Source: Ruminococcus sp.
GTDB taxonomy: Bacteria > Bacillota > Clostridia > Oscillospirales > Ruminococcaceae
Length of the DNA stretch: 35,640 nt
Assembly: GCA_015066845.1 (NCBI GenBank)
Contig: SVNO01000018.1
Coordinates: 1 to 35,640, forward strand
Reading direction: 5' to 3'
The position numbers were made by a program, and so were the translations under genes. The notes under the pieces were generated by a model. It was given only the letters and a program-made list of their open reading frames with translations, was not told the DNA's origin and did no database searches. This document shows, piece by piece, positions 1 to 8,018 of the stretch. Numbering within the stretch: position 1 is the stretch's first letter; the number at the start of each line of letters is the position of its first letter.

Positions 1-165
1 AATGTCATCAACTTAAGCGGGGGTAAGGGGCGGCAGCCCCAAAAAACCGCCGCAGGCGGAAGCGGGGATCGGGGGCGCAGCCCCCGATTTAATCCCCCCC
101 TCCCTCTGGGAGGGGGGCAGGGGGGTGGGCGATTTTTGCACAACTTTCCTAAAGTTGATGACATT
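1..165 (-). mobile_element. Repeat A, left copy (MITE-like, clipped at window edge)
   Basis: Non-coding element bounded by inverted ends: AATGTCATCAACTT at 1-14 and its exact complement at 152-165. A second copy in the opposite orientation lies at 33295-33472. About 45 bp next to the 165 end, including the small TTTAGGAAAG hairpin, are shared by the two copies, while the G+C-rich middle is a different mosaic of short hairpins. The size, inverted ends and lack of a transposase suggest a miniature element mobilised in trans. The full end probably includes a further GC, present after position 165 but outside the window before position 1. Confidence 0.7.
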
Positions 166-166
166 G

Positions 167-307
167 CCCCGTTGAGGGAGGGGTTGGGTGCCTGAGCCTG
201 AGTCAGGATGCTGCTTGAGAGCGACGGTATGCGCAATAGGATTTAACTGCGGCTGTGGGGGCAGCCTTGGGGTGCTAACCCCAGAAAAAGACTTTTTCTG
301 CAAGCTG
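167..307 (-). repeat. Repeat B, left copy
   Basis: About 140 bp that matches the reverse complement of 33552-33697 with roughly 90% identity by eye. It carries a 17-base palindrome (AGAAAAAGACTTTTTCT at 283-299) near one end and a C/G-rich arm at the other. Read on the minus strand it runs straight into repeat A at 165, the same B-then-A order as on the plus strand at 33240-33472. No believable ORF is present. The 308-383 stretch to the rplU promoter holds nothing recognisable except a short string at 311-325 resembling the end of repeat D. Confidence 0.75.
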
Positions 308-383
308 TCCCTAAGGCAATACCCGCTTCCCTATCATGCATCGAAGTTTTTTCGCAGAAATTGGAAAAAATCAAAATTTCCTC

Positions 384-412
384 TTGACAAGGCACGTCTT
401 TTGTGATAAAAT
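384..412 (+). promoter_or_regulatory. rplU promoter
   Basis: A TTGACA -35 box at 384-389 and a TAAAAT -10 box at 407-412 are separated by exactly 17 bases. Transcription would start about 419 and leave an 80-base leader before rplU. Confidence 0.85.
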
Positions 413-418
413 AATATT

Positions 419-501
419 GCCGCATGTGCTCGGCAGGTAAAAAGTGCGGATTTTCCGCCGCCAAGGACAGCGAGTTTTAAGAAAAGGCAGGTGCCAGATC
501 A
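419..501 (+). promoter_or_regulatory. Candidate L21 leader (rplU 5' UTR)
   Basis: The leader contains a GCGGA/TCCGC hairpin around 447-461 and G+C-rich flanks. Firmicutes rplU-prp-rpmA operons commonly carry an L21 leader bound by a ribosomal protein, and position and size fit. The assignment rests on context and a simple hairpin, not on a covariance match. Confidence 0.5.
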
Positions 502-813
502 ATGTACGCAGTAATCGAAACAGGCGGTAAGCAGTATCAGGTTCGTGAGGGAGATGAAATCTTCATCGAGAAGCTGAACGTAGAAGCTGATGAAACCGTT
601 ACCTTTGACAAGGTTGTTGTTGTAGGTTCCGATAACGGAATCAACGTAGGTACTCCCTATGTAGCAGGTGCAACCGTTTCCGCAAAGGTGCTCAAGAACG
701 GCAAGGGCAAGAAGATTACCGTCTTCACTTACAAGCCGAAGAAGGGCGAAAAGCGCAAGATGGGTCACAGACAGCCCTACACAAAGGTTCAGATCGAAGC
801 TATCAACGCGTAA
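502..813 (+). CDS. rplU: 50S ribosomal protein L21
   Basis: A 103-residue protein, the usual bacterial L21 length, opening [14 protein letters not shown], the family's hallmark start. The C-terminal region has the basic [17 protein letters not shown] stretch that contacts 23S rRNA. L21 is an early-assembling large-subunit protein. It is the first gene of a transcription unit with a clear promoter at 384-412 and is followed 10 bases after its stop by prp and then by rpmA (L27), the classic Firmicutes order. Nothing is unusual about the coding sequence. Confidence 0.98.
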   Translation: MYAVIETGGKQYQVREGDEIFIEKLNVEADETVTFDKVVVVGSDNGINVGTPYVAGATVSAKVLKNGKGKKITVFTYKPKKGEKRKMGHRQPYTKVQIEAINA

Positions 814-823
814 GCCCTGAATC

Positions 824-1135
824 ATGACAAAAGCTGTTTTCACCAGAAAAAACGGCAGGCTTTGCAGATGTTCCATCAAGGGACATGCAGGCTACGCAGA
901 ACATGGACAGGATATCGTCTGCGCGGCTGTTTCTTCCGCAGTGCAGCTAACCGCAAATCTCCTGACGGAAACGTTCGGGGAAAATGTGCAGGTGTCTGCA
1001 AAGGGAGATACTATTAACATCCGCACGGACGGCAGTGATATTTCAGTGAAGCTTCTTGAAGCGTTATCCGTTCATCTGCAATGTATTTCGGAAGAATTTC
1101 CGAAGCAAATCAAACTTGAATTTACGGAGGTGTAA
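824..1135 (+). CDS. prp: Ribosomal-processing cysteine protease Prp
   Basis: A 103-residue protein of the Prp (YsxB) family, located between rplU and rpmA as in other Firmicutes. The catalytic pair sits in GHAGYAEHGQDIVCAA: His21 and Cys33 correspond to the His22/Cys34 dyad described for the Staphylococcus aureus enzyme. Prp removes the N-terminal extension of L27 before assembly of functional ribosomes. The adjacent rpmA does encode such an extension, so enzyme and substrate are coded together, with only three bases between the prp stop and the rpmA start. Start ATG at 824 follows the rplU stop closely. Confidence 0.95.
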   Translation: MTKAVFTRKNGRLCRCSIKGHAGYAEHGQDIVCAAVSSAVQLTANLLTETFGENVQVSAKGDTINIRTDGSDISVKLLEALSVHLQCISEEFPKQIKLEFTEV

Positions 1136-1138
1136 ATA

Positions 1139-1417
1139 ATGCTTAGAATTAGTATGCAGTTTTTTGCACATAAGAAAGGTATGGGTTCCACAAAGAACGG
1201 CCGTGACTCTGAGTCCAAGCGACTGGGCGTAAAGAGAGCTGATGGTCAGTTCGTAACTGCAGGCAACATCATCGTTCGTCAGCGTGGTACTCACATTCAT
1301 CCGGGCACAGGCGTAGGCAAGGGTTCTGATGATACTCTGTTCGCAATGGTTGATGGCAGAGTAAAGTTCGAACGCTGGGGACGTGACCGTAAGCGTGTTT
1401 GCGTTTACGCTGACTAA
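1139..1417 (+). CDS. rpmA: 50S ribosomal protein L27 with Prp-cleaved N-terminal extension
   Basis: A 92-residue L27, a large-subunit protein whose N-terminus reaches the peptidyl-transferase centre. It begins MLRISMQFF followed by AHKKG. The nine-residue prefix ending in QFF matches the Firmicutes pattern cut by Prp, so mature L27 should begin at Ala10. The remainder ([19 protein letters not shown], then the [10 protein letters not shown] and HPG stretches) is standard L27. The gene is preceded by GGAGG (1126-1130) at suitable spacing and is followed by a terminator-like hairpin near 1447. Confidence 0.97.
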   Translation: MLRISMQFFAHKKGMGSTKNGRDSESKRLGVKRADGQFVTAGNIIVRQRGTHIHPGTGVGKGSDDTLFAMVDGRVKFERWGRDRKRVCVYAD

Positions 1418-1446
1418 TTGCGCCTGAACAAGCAAAAGCATGAAAT

Positions 1447-1484
1447 GAAATCCCTTGCTCAAAAAAGCTTGGGATTTTATTTTA
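1447..1484 (+). terminator. Terminator after rpmA
   Basis: AAATCCC (1448-1454) pairs with GGGATTT (1471-1477), with a short inner GCT/AGC pairing, and is followed by a T-rich run to 1484. The stem is imperfect, so some read-through into obgE is plausible. Confidence 0.6.
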
Positions 1485-1512
1485 GGCTGACTCCCTAAAG
1501 GAGGTAGTAGAC

Positions 1513-2790
1513 ATGTTTGTCGATAAGGCACGAATCAAAATCAAAGCCGGCGACGGCGGAGATGGCGCGGTTTCCTTTCACAGGGAAAAATATGTCGCAG
1601 CCGGCGGCCCCGATGGCGGTGACGGCGGCAGCGGCGGTAATGTGGTATTTCAGGTGGATGACAATTTCTCCACGCTGATTGATTTCCGCTACAAGAGAAA
1701 ATATATCGCACAGAACGGCGAAAACGGCGGCGCAAAGCGATGCACCGGCAAGAGCGCACCCGATTTGGTGATCAAAGTACCGCGCGGCACGGTCATTCGT
1801 GAGGCAGATACCGGCAGAATTATGGCGGATATGTCCGATGATGAGCCGAAAATCCTCGCCAGAGGCGGTCGCGGCGGCAAGGGCAATTCCAATTTTGCCA
1901 CCTCTACAAGACAAATCCCCCGTTTTGCAAAGCCCGGCTTTCCGGGTGAAGCCTTTGAAGTGACGCTGGAGCTGAAGCTCCTGGCAGATGTGGGATTGGT
2001 AGGTTTTCCGAATGTGGGCAAATCCACGCTGATTTCCGTAGTCAGTGCCGCTAAACCGAAGATTGCCAACTACCATTTCACTACCCTGACACCGGTACTG
2101 GGCGTGGTACGTCTGGATGAGGAACGTTCCTTTGTCATGGCAGATATTCCCGGTCTGATTGAAGGTGCAAGCGAGGGCGTTGGTCTGGGACATGAGTTCC
2201 TGCGCCATGTGGAACGCTGCCGTCTGATTCTGCATGTGCTGGATGTTTCCGGCATTGAGGGACGCGACCCGATTGACGATTTTGAGAAAATCAACCGTGA
2301 GCTTGCAAATTTCAGCGAAGCTCTGGCAGAATGTCCGCAGATTGTCGTTGCAAACAAATCCGATATGGCAACCGAGGAGCAGATCGCTGCACTGCGCGGC
2401 TATATCGAGGAACAGGGACTTGCATTCTTCCCCATTTCCGCGGCAACCACACAGGGCACGGGTGCACTGATGGACGCAGTCGGACACAAGCTTTCCGAAC
2501 TGCCGCCGGTGAAGGTATTCGAGGCACAGCCGCTTTCACCCGAAGAATGGGAGAGCCGTTTCTCCTCCAAGCAGGAATTTGAAATTGAGGTGGAGGATGG
2601 AATCTACTATGTTTCCGCACTCTGGCTTGAACCCGTCCTGCGTACAGTCAACATGGAGGACTATTCTTCCCTGCAATATTTCCAGCGTGTGCTGCGTTCC
2701 AGCGGCATTATTGACAAGCTGGAGGAAATGGGCATTGAGGAAGGCGATACGGTCAATATCTTCGGATTTGAATTTGATTATATCAGGTAA
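1513..2790 (+). CDS. obgE: GTPase Obg/CgtA
   Basis: A 425-residue Obg GTPase, a 50S-subunit assembly and stress-response factor. Residues 1-160 form the glycine-rich Obg fold (many GDGG/GGSGG repeats). The G domain follows, with G1 GFPNVGKST at 164-172, a DIPGLIEGAS G3 motif and an NKSD G4 motif. The last ~75 residues are the OCT domain, ending FGFEFDYIR, which is a typical Gram-positive length and tail. AAAGGAGG immediately upstream supports the ATG at 1513. Its position after rplU-prp-rpmA is widely conserved. The mrnC start lies five bases beyond its stop. Confidence 0.98.
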   Translation: MFVDKARIKIKAGDGGDGAVSFHREKYVAAGGPDGGDGGSGGNVVFQVDDNFSTLIDFRYKRKYIAQNGENGGAKRCTGKSAPDLVIKVPRGTVIREADTGRIMADMSDDEPKILARGGRGGKGNSNFATSTRQIPRFAKPGFPGEAFEVTLELKLLADVGLVGFPNVGKSTLISVVSAAKPKIANYHFTTLTPVLGVVRLDEERSFVMADIPGLIEGASEGVGLGHEFLRHVERCRLILHVLDVSGIEGRDPIDDFEKINRELANFSEALAECPQIVVANKSDMATEEQIAALRGYIEEQGLAFFPISAATTQGTGALMDAVGHKLSELPPVKVFEAQPLSPEEWESRFSSKQEFEIEVEDGIYYVSALWLEPVLRTVNMEDYSSLQYFQRVLRSSGIIDKLEEMGIEEGDTVNIFGFEFDYIR

Positions 2791-2795
2791 AAAAC

Positions 2796-3221
2796 ATGAA
2801 TTTTCAATTGACAGAAAAAGAAGCGCGGCAGTACAGTCCTCTGACTATGGCGTTTCTTGGAGATTGCGTTTACGAGCTGCTGGTGCGCTCTGCCATTGTT
2901 GAGGCAGGCAGTACGCCGGTGGGTAATCTGCATTCCGCAAAAATCCGCTTTGTCTGTGCAGGCTTTCAGGCAAAGGCAGCGGATGCATTACTCGATAGCA
3001 TGACGGAGGAGGAACGCAGTGTGTTCCAGCGCGGCAGAAATGCCACGGGAAACACCGTTCCGCGCAACGCGTCCGCGTCCGATTACCGCAAGGCAACCGG
3101 ACTGGAGGCAGTATTCGGCTATTTGCAGCTTTCGGGCAATACACAACGGCTGGAAACTCTCTTCACAGCCATCTGGGACATGCGGGAGGAACTGCTCCTG
3201 CAAATGAATCATAAGGAGTGA
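2796..3221 (+). CDS. mrnC: Mini-ribonuclease III
   Basis: A 141-residue protein with only the RNase III catalytic domain and no double-stranded-RNA-binding domain, as expected for Mini-III (MrnC). In Bacillus this enzyme matures the ends of 23S rRNA precursor. The signature GDCVYE places the catalytic Asp at residue 23, and a second acidic cluster lies in ATGLEAVFGYL near residue 103. The RNARGNT-like stretch (RGRNATGNTVPRNAS) is also characteristic. It lies five bases after obgE and seven before yebC, in what looks like one transcript. Confidence 0.93.
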   Translation: MNFQLTEKEARQYSPLTMAFLGDCVYELLVRSAIVEAGSTPVGNLHSAKIRFVCAGFQAKAADALLDSMTEEERSVFQRGRNATGNTVPRNASASDYRKATGLEAVFGYLQLSGNTQRLETLFTAIWDMREELLLQMNHKE

Positions 3222-3227
3222 TACAAG

Positions 3228-3965
3228 ATGTCAGGACATTCCAAATGGAATAATATCAAGAGAAAAAAGGAAGCAACTGACGCGGTTAAGGCGAAAATCT
3301 TCACCAAAATCGGCAGAGAAATCATTGTCTGCGTCAAGGAAGGCGGCCCCGACCCGAACAATAACGCAAAGCTGCGCGACCTGATTGCAAAGGCAAAGTC
3401 CAACAATGTACCCAATGACAACATTGACCGTGTGATTAAAAAGGCATCCGGTGAGGGCAGCAAGAACAATTACGAATCCATGGTATATGAGGGCTACGGC
3501 CCGAACGGTGTGGCAGTCATCGTTGAATGCCTGACCGACAACAAGAACCGTACCGCTGCGGATGTGCGCCATTATTTTGACAAGTACGGCGGCAACCTTG
3601 GTACAATCGGCTGCGTATCCTTCATGTTCTCCACAAAGGGCATTGTCGTTGTGGAAAACAATGGCGTGGACGAGGATACTGCAATGGAGGACTGCTTCGA
3701 CTGCGGCGGTGACGACCTGACAGTGGAGGACGAAACCATTGTAATGGAATGCGACCCGACAGCTGTTTCTGCAATGCGTGAGGCATTGACAGAAAAGGGC
3801 TATACGGTACTGTCTGCGGAGGCTGAAAAGGTTCCGGCAAACTACACTCAGCTCACGGATGAGGATTCCATCAAGAAAATGCAGCTTCTTCTGGATCATC
3901 TGGAGGAAAATGACGATGTACAGAATGTATATCATAACTGGGAAATGCCGGACGACGCTGAATAA
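3228..3965 (+). CDS. yebC: YebC/PmpR family translation/transcription factor
   Basis: A 245-residue protein, the normal length for the family, opening MSGHSKWNNIKRKKEATDAVKAK, which is its signature. Members were long annotated as transcriptional regulators. Several YebC-type proteins are now linked to translation at polyproline-like stalls, so the exact role here is left open. The acidic C-terminal domain (EENDDVQNVYHNWE) is intact. It follows mrnC at seven bases and precedes the AbrB-type gene, with a good Shine-Dalgarno sequence (AAGGAG at 3213). Confidence 0.93.
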   Translation: MSGHSKWNNIKRKKEATDAVKAKIFTKIGREIIVCVKEGGPDPNNNAKLRDLIAKAKSNNVPNDNIDRVIKKASGEGSKNNYESMVYEGYGPNGVAVIVECLTDNKNRTAADVRHYFDKYGGNLGTIGCVSFMFSTKGIVVVENNGVDEDTAMEDCFDCGGDDLTVEDETIVMECDPTAVSAMREALTEKGYTVLSAEAEKVPANYTQLTDEDSIKKMQLLLDHLEENDDVQNVYHNWEMPDDAE

Positions 3966-3995
3966 TCAGATTTGACATTGAAGGAGGACATCATT

Positions 3996-4238
3996 ATGCA
4001 GGACACAGGAATTTTCAGACGCGTTGACGCACTCGGCAGATTTGTTCTGCCCAAGGAACTGCGCAGACGCATGGATATCAATGAGAACGACTACATTCAG
4101 ATTTTCACCAAGGGTGACACCATCATTCTCCGCAAGGGAAAGCTGCACTGCACATTCTGCGGCGCAGGCGAACAGCTGGAGGAGTTCTACGACAAGAAAA
4201 TCTGTACCAAGTGCATCCGCGAACTTTCCGAACGATAA
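3996..4238 (+). CDS. AbrB-family DNA-binding regulator with C-terminal zinc ribbon
   Basis: An 80-residue protein. Residues 1-48 are a SpoVT/AbrB swapped-hairpin DNA-binding domain (GIFRRVDALGRFVLPKELRR, with the IFTKGDTIILRK strand after it). The tail carries two Cys-x2-Cys pairs (CTFC and CTKC) that should bind a metal. The start at 3996 is chosen because AAGGAGG lies eight bases upstream; a TTG start at 3972 in the same frame has no such site. AbrB-type proteins control transition-state and sporulation genes in Bacillus, but the target here is unknown. A strong terminator follows. Confidence 0.85.
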   Translation: MQDTGIFRRVDALGRFVLPKELRRRMDINENDYIQIFTKGDTIILRKGKLHCTFCGAGEQLEEFYDKKICTKCIRELSER

Positions 4239-4270
4239 ACAGCCTCCCGACCTTGAATCAGCAAACCAAA

Positions 4271-4305
4271 ATCCGCCAGAGCAATGCTCCGGCGGATGTT
4301 TTTTT
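4271..4305 (+). terminator. Terminator of the rplU-abrB block
   Basis: ATCCGCC (4271-4277) pairs with GGCGGAT (4291-4297) with additional inner pairing, followed by GTTTTTTT. It is a strong intrinsic terminator facing the convergent glgP gene. Confidence 0.88.
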
Positions 4306-4319
4306 CTGTATGAAGGGGT

Positions 4320-6572
4320 TTACAGATTCCAGATGTCGTTGTTGTATTCTGCAATTGTGCGGTCGGAGGAGAAATAGCCTGCCATAGCAATGTTCATCAT
4401 CATCTTTTCTGCCCATTCCATGCGCTTTTCGTAATCCGCATACGCCTTTTCACGCGTTGCTGTATATGCGTCAAAATCGGGGAAGGTCATGAACCAGTCC
4501 TTGCCGATCAGCTCTCTGGACAGGCGCGTCAGACGCTCCTCATCACCGATGGCAAGAAGTTCCCTGCCGGTGATGAAATTCACAGCCCGTGCAATTTTCT
4601 TGTTCTTCTTGTAATAGTCCTTGGCGCAGTAGCTGCCCTCCGCATAACGCTGGACAACCGTGTCACTGCTTTCGCCGAAAATATAGATGTTCTCATCCCC
4701 TACCAGCTCGTGAATTTCCACATTCGCGCCGTCCTCCGTGCCAAGCGTTACTGCACCGTTGAGCATGAACTTCATGTTGCCCGTACCGCTTGCTTCCTTG
4801 GAGGCAAGGGAAATCTGCTCCGAAATGTCACATGCCGGAATGAGCTTTTCCGCTAAGGTGACATTGTAGTTTTCCACCATCACCACATGGAGATAGGGGC
4901 TGACCTCCGGATCATTGGCAATCAATTCCTGCAAACAGAGAATCAGGTGGATAATGTCCTGTGCGATGATATAGGCAGGTGCAGCTTTTGCGCCGAAAAT
5001 CGCGGTAATTGGTGTTTTCGGCTTCTTGCCGGATTTGATTTCAAGGTATTTGTGAATCAGGTAGAGCGCGTTGAGCTGCTGCCGCTTGTATTCGTGCAGA
5101 CGCTTGATCTGGATGTCGAAAATGGAATTTTCGTTCAGGCAGATACCCTGTGTTTTCTGGAGGAATGCTTTCAGCTCTGCCTTTTTGCCTTCCTTGATGG
5201 CGAGGAGTTTGCGCAAAACGACAGGGTTTTTCGCAAATTTCGCAAGTCTCTGCAATTCTGTGGCATCCTGCTTGAAGCCGTCCCCGATGAGGGAAGTGAG
5301 CAGCTGTGTCAGCTCCGGATTGCTGTGCAGCAGCCAGCGGCGGAAGGTGATGCCGTTTGTTTTGTTGTTGAATTTCTCCGGATAGACGCGGTAGAAATTG
5401 TGCAGCTCATTTTCCTTGAGAATGTCCGTATGCAGGGAGGCAACGCCGTTGACGCTGTAGCAGTAGTGAATGTCGAGATGCGCCATGTGCACACGTTCGT
5501 CCTTGTCGATGATATAGAGCGTGGAATCGTCAAATTTCCGGCGGATGCGGTTGTCGAGCACCTCGATGATGGGCACGAGCTGGGGCACTGCCTGTTCAAG
5601 GTATGCCATCGGCCATTTTTCAAGTGCCTCGGCAAGGATGGTATGGTTGGTATAGGCGCAGCAGCCATTCACGGCAGCAATTGCCTCGTGCATGGTCAGT
5701 CCACGCGCCATGAGCAGACGAATCAGTTCGGGAATGACCATGGTCGGGTGGGTGTCGTTAATCTGAATGACGGCATAATCACGCAGGTCGTGGAGCGTAC
5801 AGCCCTTTGCAACGGCTTCGTCAAGAATGAGCTGTGCTGCGCACGATACCATGAAATACTGCTGGTAGATTCGCAGCAGTCTGCCGGCATCATCACTGTC
5901 ATCGGGATAGAGGAAGAGCGTGAGATTCTTTGCAATATCGGACTTATCGAAGTCAATGCCATCCTTGACGATGGATTCGTCCACGCTTTCGATATCGAAC
6001 AGATGGAGCTTGTTTGTGGTATTGCCGTAGCCAGTGACGTGAATGTCATACATCCGCGCGGTGACTTCCAGACCACGGTACACAACGGGGTAAGTCACCT
6101 CGGTACGCGTCAGCCAGCTGCACTCGGACAGCCACGGGTCGGGCTTTGCAGTCTGCGCGTTTTGTGCAAAGACCTGCCGGAAGAGTCCGAAATGGTAATT
6201 CAGACCAACACCATCACCGGGCAGACCGAGGGTGGCAATGGAGTCGAGGAAGCAGGCAGCGAGTCTGCCCAGACCGCCGTTTCCGAGAGAGGGTTCGGGT
6301 TCGATTTCTTCAATTTCGCTGATGGATCTTCCAGCCTGTGCAAGCTGTACTTTCACATCCTCGTAGACACCGAGGTTGATCAGGTTATTGGACAAGAGCT
6401 TGCCGATGAGGAATTCTGCCGAAATATAGTATAATTTCTTCTTTGCAGGTGCAGCCTGTTTCTTGGCAGCCATTGCATTGACCTCGCGCAGCAAAGCGCA
6501 GTAGATTTCGGAATTAGTGCAGTCGGACAATGTCTTCCCATAAGCCGCCTGCATGATTTCAGTAAGATTCAT
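4320..6572 (-). CDS. glgP: Glycogen/starch phosphorylase (GT35)
   Basis: A 750-residue alpha-glucan phosphorylase, releasing glucose-1-phosphate from glycogen or maltodextrin in the cytoplasm. The signatures are clear: [15 protein letters not shown] near the N-terminus, [18 protein letters not shown], and the pyridoxal-phosphate site [10 protein letters not shown] with Lys601 as the Schiff-base lysine. The length fits the shorter bacterial members. An Ala/Lys-rich stretch ([12 protein letters not shown], residues 34-45) is unusual near the N-terminus and may be a flexible insert. It is transcribed alone, with an extended -10 promoter at 6611-6619, and no other glycogen gene is adjacent. Confidence 0.96.
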   Translation of the reverse strand: MNLTEIMQAAYGKTLSDCTNSEIYCALLREVNAMAAKKQAAPAKKKLYYISAEFLIGKLLSNNLINLGVYEDVKVQLAQAGRSISEIEEIEPEPSLGNGGLGRLAACFLDSIATLGLPGDGVGLNYHFGLFRQVFAQNAQTAKPDPWLSECSWLTRTEVTYPVVYRGLEVTARMYDIHVTGYGNTTNKLHLFDIESVDESIVKDGIDFDKSDIAKNLTLFLYPDDSDDAGRLLRIYQQYFMVSCAAQLILDEAVAKGCTLHDLRDYAVIQINDTHPTMVIPELIRLLMARGLTMHEAIAAVNGCCAYTNHTILAEALEKWPMAYLEQAVPQLVPIIEVLDNRIRRKFDDSTLYIIDKDERVHMAHLDIHYCYSVNGVASLHTDILKENELHNFYRVYPEKFNNKTNGITFRRWLLHSNPELTQLLTSLIGDGFKQDATELQRLAKFAKNPVVLRKLLAIKEGKKAELKAFLQKTQGICLNENSIFDIQIKRLHEYKRQQLNALYLIHKYLEIKSGKKPKTPITAIFGAKAAPAYIIAQDIIHLILCLQELIANDPEVSPYLHVVMVENYNVTLAEKLIPACDISEQISLASKEASGTGNMKFMLNGAVTLGTEDGANVEIHELVGDENIYIFGESSDTVVQRYAEGSYCAKDYYKKNKKIARAVNFITGRELLAIGDEERLTRLSRELIGKDWFMTFPDFDAYTATREKAYADYEKRMEWAEKMMMNIAMAGYFSSDRTIAEYNNDIWNL

Positions 6573-6610
6573 ATTGAAAACTCCTTTATGTGGTGTTGTG
6601 TTCTGTTTGT

Positions 6611-6619
6611 ATTATACCA
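6611..6619 (-). promoter_or_regulatory. glgP promoter (extended -10)
   Basis: On the minus strand TGGTATAAT forms an extended -10 (TATAAT plus TGn). No good -35 is seen at 17 bases, which is common with an extended -10. The leader to the glgP ATG is about 33 bases and includes AAAGGAG. Confidence 0.65.
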
Positions 6620-6698
6620 CGTTTTGCATGGAATAATCTTGCAGTATCCTGTTCTTTTTTTGCACAAATGGATTATTTTGGGTAACGACCTGAGATAT

Positions 6699-6728
6699 AA
6701 AAAAACCTGCCGACAAAATTGCCGGCAG
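6699..6728 (-). terminator. Terminator of the LysR gene
   Basis: On the minus strand CTGCCG (from 6728) pairs with CGGCAG (to 6707), followed by a run of seven U (plus-strand A at 6699-6705). It lies just beyond the stop of the LysR gene and upstream of glgP. Confidence 0.85.
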
Positions 6729-6739
6729 ATTCATTCTTT

Positions 6740-7654
6740 TTACTTACCCTTACGCGCAGCGGCATCCTCCAGCCAGAGCTGTTTGAACTCCTTAAAGAAG
6801 GACTTGCAGCGTTCGAGGTTGATGTTTTCCTTCAGATACAGGAACACCAGCTCGCGCTCCTCATTGAAATCCGTCAGGTGCAGACGCGCTACTCTGCCGG
6901 ATACCATTGCATCCTCCATCGTTACATCAAATGCAAACGTAATACCGGCATTTTCTGCTGTCAATGTTGTCAGGGAATCCTGTGCATTGCAGACAACCTG
7001 TGCATAGAAATCATCCAGCTCGCACTTGCGCTTGTCCAGAATATCCTCCAGAATCACACGGCTGCTTGCGCCCTCCTCGCGTACCAGAAGCTTTTCACGG
7101 AACATCTTGCGGAATGTCACGTTCTTCAGCTCTTCACAATGACGCGGATTTGCCCAACCGCTGTAACGCTCGGTGGCAACGACTGCCTTGCCGAATTTGC
7201 CATTGTCAAATACGGAATCCACCAGCGCAAAATCTACCTGCCCGCTTTCGAGCATGTCGATGAGCATTGTGGAATTCTCCACGATCATTGTTACTTCCAG
7301 TTCCTCGTCACGGTCGAGCATCTTGCCAACTACACGCGACACAATATTACCGCCCAGATCCTTTGTGCAGCCGAGACGCAGGGGGTCGTGACGTTCGCTC
7401 ATGCGTCTGATGTCCTGCAATACCTTTGTGCTCTGCTGGGACATATTCTGTGCCATACGGCGCAGATATTCACCCTCAGGTGTCAGAGAAAGCGTCTTGC
7501 CCTCATACTTGAACAACTGGCAGTTGTAACGCTTTTGCAGGTACTTGATGTGCTGTGTTACGGACGGCTGTGTCATCTTCAGGATTTTTGCTGTGTTGGT
7601 GTAGCTTTTGGTTTCACACAGTTTCAGAAAGGTTGTAATTCTAAAATCTAACAT
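6740..7654 (-). CDS. LysR-family transcriptional regulator
   Basis: A 304-residue LysR regulator. Residues 1-60 are the winged helix-turn-helix (FRITTFLKLCETKSYTNTAKILKMTQPSVTQHIKYLQ). The rest is a periplasmic-binding-protein-like effector domain with the usual two lobes. CAAAGGAG precedes the ATG. It is divergent from asnB across a 364-base gap, and LysR proteins often act on the divergent gene, so asnB is a candidate target. No coinducer can be read from the sequence. The C-terminus is rich in Lys and Arg (SFFKEFKQLWLEDAAARKGK). Confidence 0.9.
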   Translation of the reverse strand: MLDFRITTFLKLCETKSYTNTAKILKMTQPSVTQHIKYLQKRYNCQLFKYEGKTLSLTPEGEYLRRMAQNMSQQSTKVLQDIRRMSERHDPLRLGCTKDLGGNIVSRVVGKMLDRDEELEVTMIVENSTMLIDMLESGQVDFALVDSVFDNGKFGKAVVATERYSGWANPRHCEELKNVTFRKMFREKLLVREEGASSRVILEDILDKRKCELDDFYAQVVCNAQDSLTTLTAENAGITFAFDVTMEDAMVSGRVARLHLTDFNEERELVFLYLKENINLERCKSFFKEFKQLWLEDAAARKGK

Positions 7655-8018
7655 ACTTGACTCCTTTGTTTTTTATAATATAGATGTTAGCTCCCCTGAA
7701 AACCTTATTATGGACAGCCGTATGCACAGCCCCCCATAAAAGAAATGCTGTTTTCATCCGGTAACAGATACACATCACTATGATACAGCAACACCTCCAT
7801 CAAAAGCACTGGAAATGACGCACTGCAGCATGAAATATGCAATTGCTCCCAAATGAATCACAGCATCTATCACTATATTAACATTATACACAATTTCACC
7901 GTTATTGTCAAGTCTTTTTTCATAATTTTATTCTTTTTTTACAATAATGCACAAATCTCCATTTCGCTGCATATGCTAAGATATATCGACAGGCAGAAAT
8001 TGGAAAGGATTGATGCAT
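7655..8018 (+). other. 364-base divergent intergenic region, LysR gene / asnB
   Basis: No gene is seen. The half nearest asnB (7860-7985) is strongly A+T-rich and probably holds its promoter, but no -35/-10 pair at good spacing stands out. An inverted hexamer TTATGG...CCATAA (7708-7713 and 7734-7739) could be a regulator site. A T-box leader was looked for, because Asn synthetase genes can have one, and the conserved T-box core was not found. Confidence 0.4.

Noticed and set aside
13-303. Short open frames inside repeats A and B (also 33246-33458)
   Set aside because: Low-complexity Pro/Leu/Gly translations of hairpin repeats, with no ribosome-binding site and no conservation of frame between copies.
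4887-6434. A 515-codon open frame opposite glgP
   Set aside because: It is an antisense shadow; the phosphorylase motifs, including the pyridoxal-phosphate lysine, are on the minus strand.
7655-8018. T-box riboswitch before asnB
   Set aside because: The conserved T-box core and an adjacent terminator were not found.
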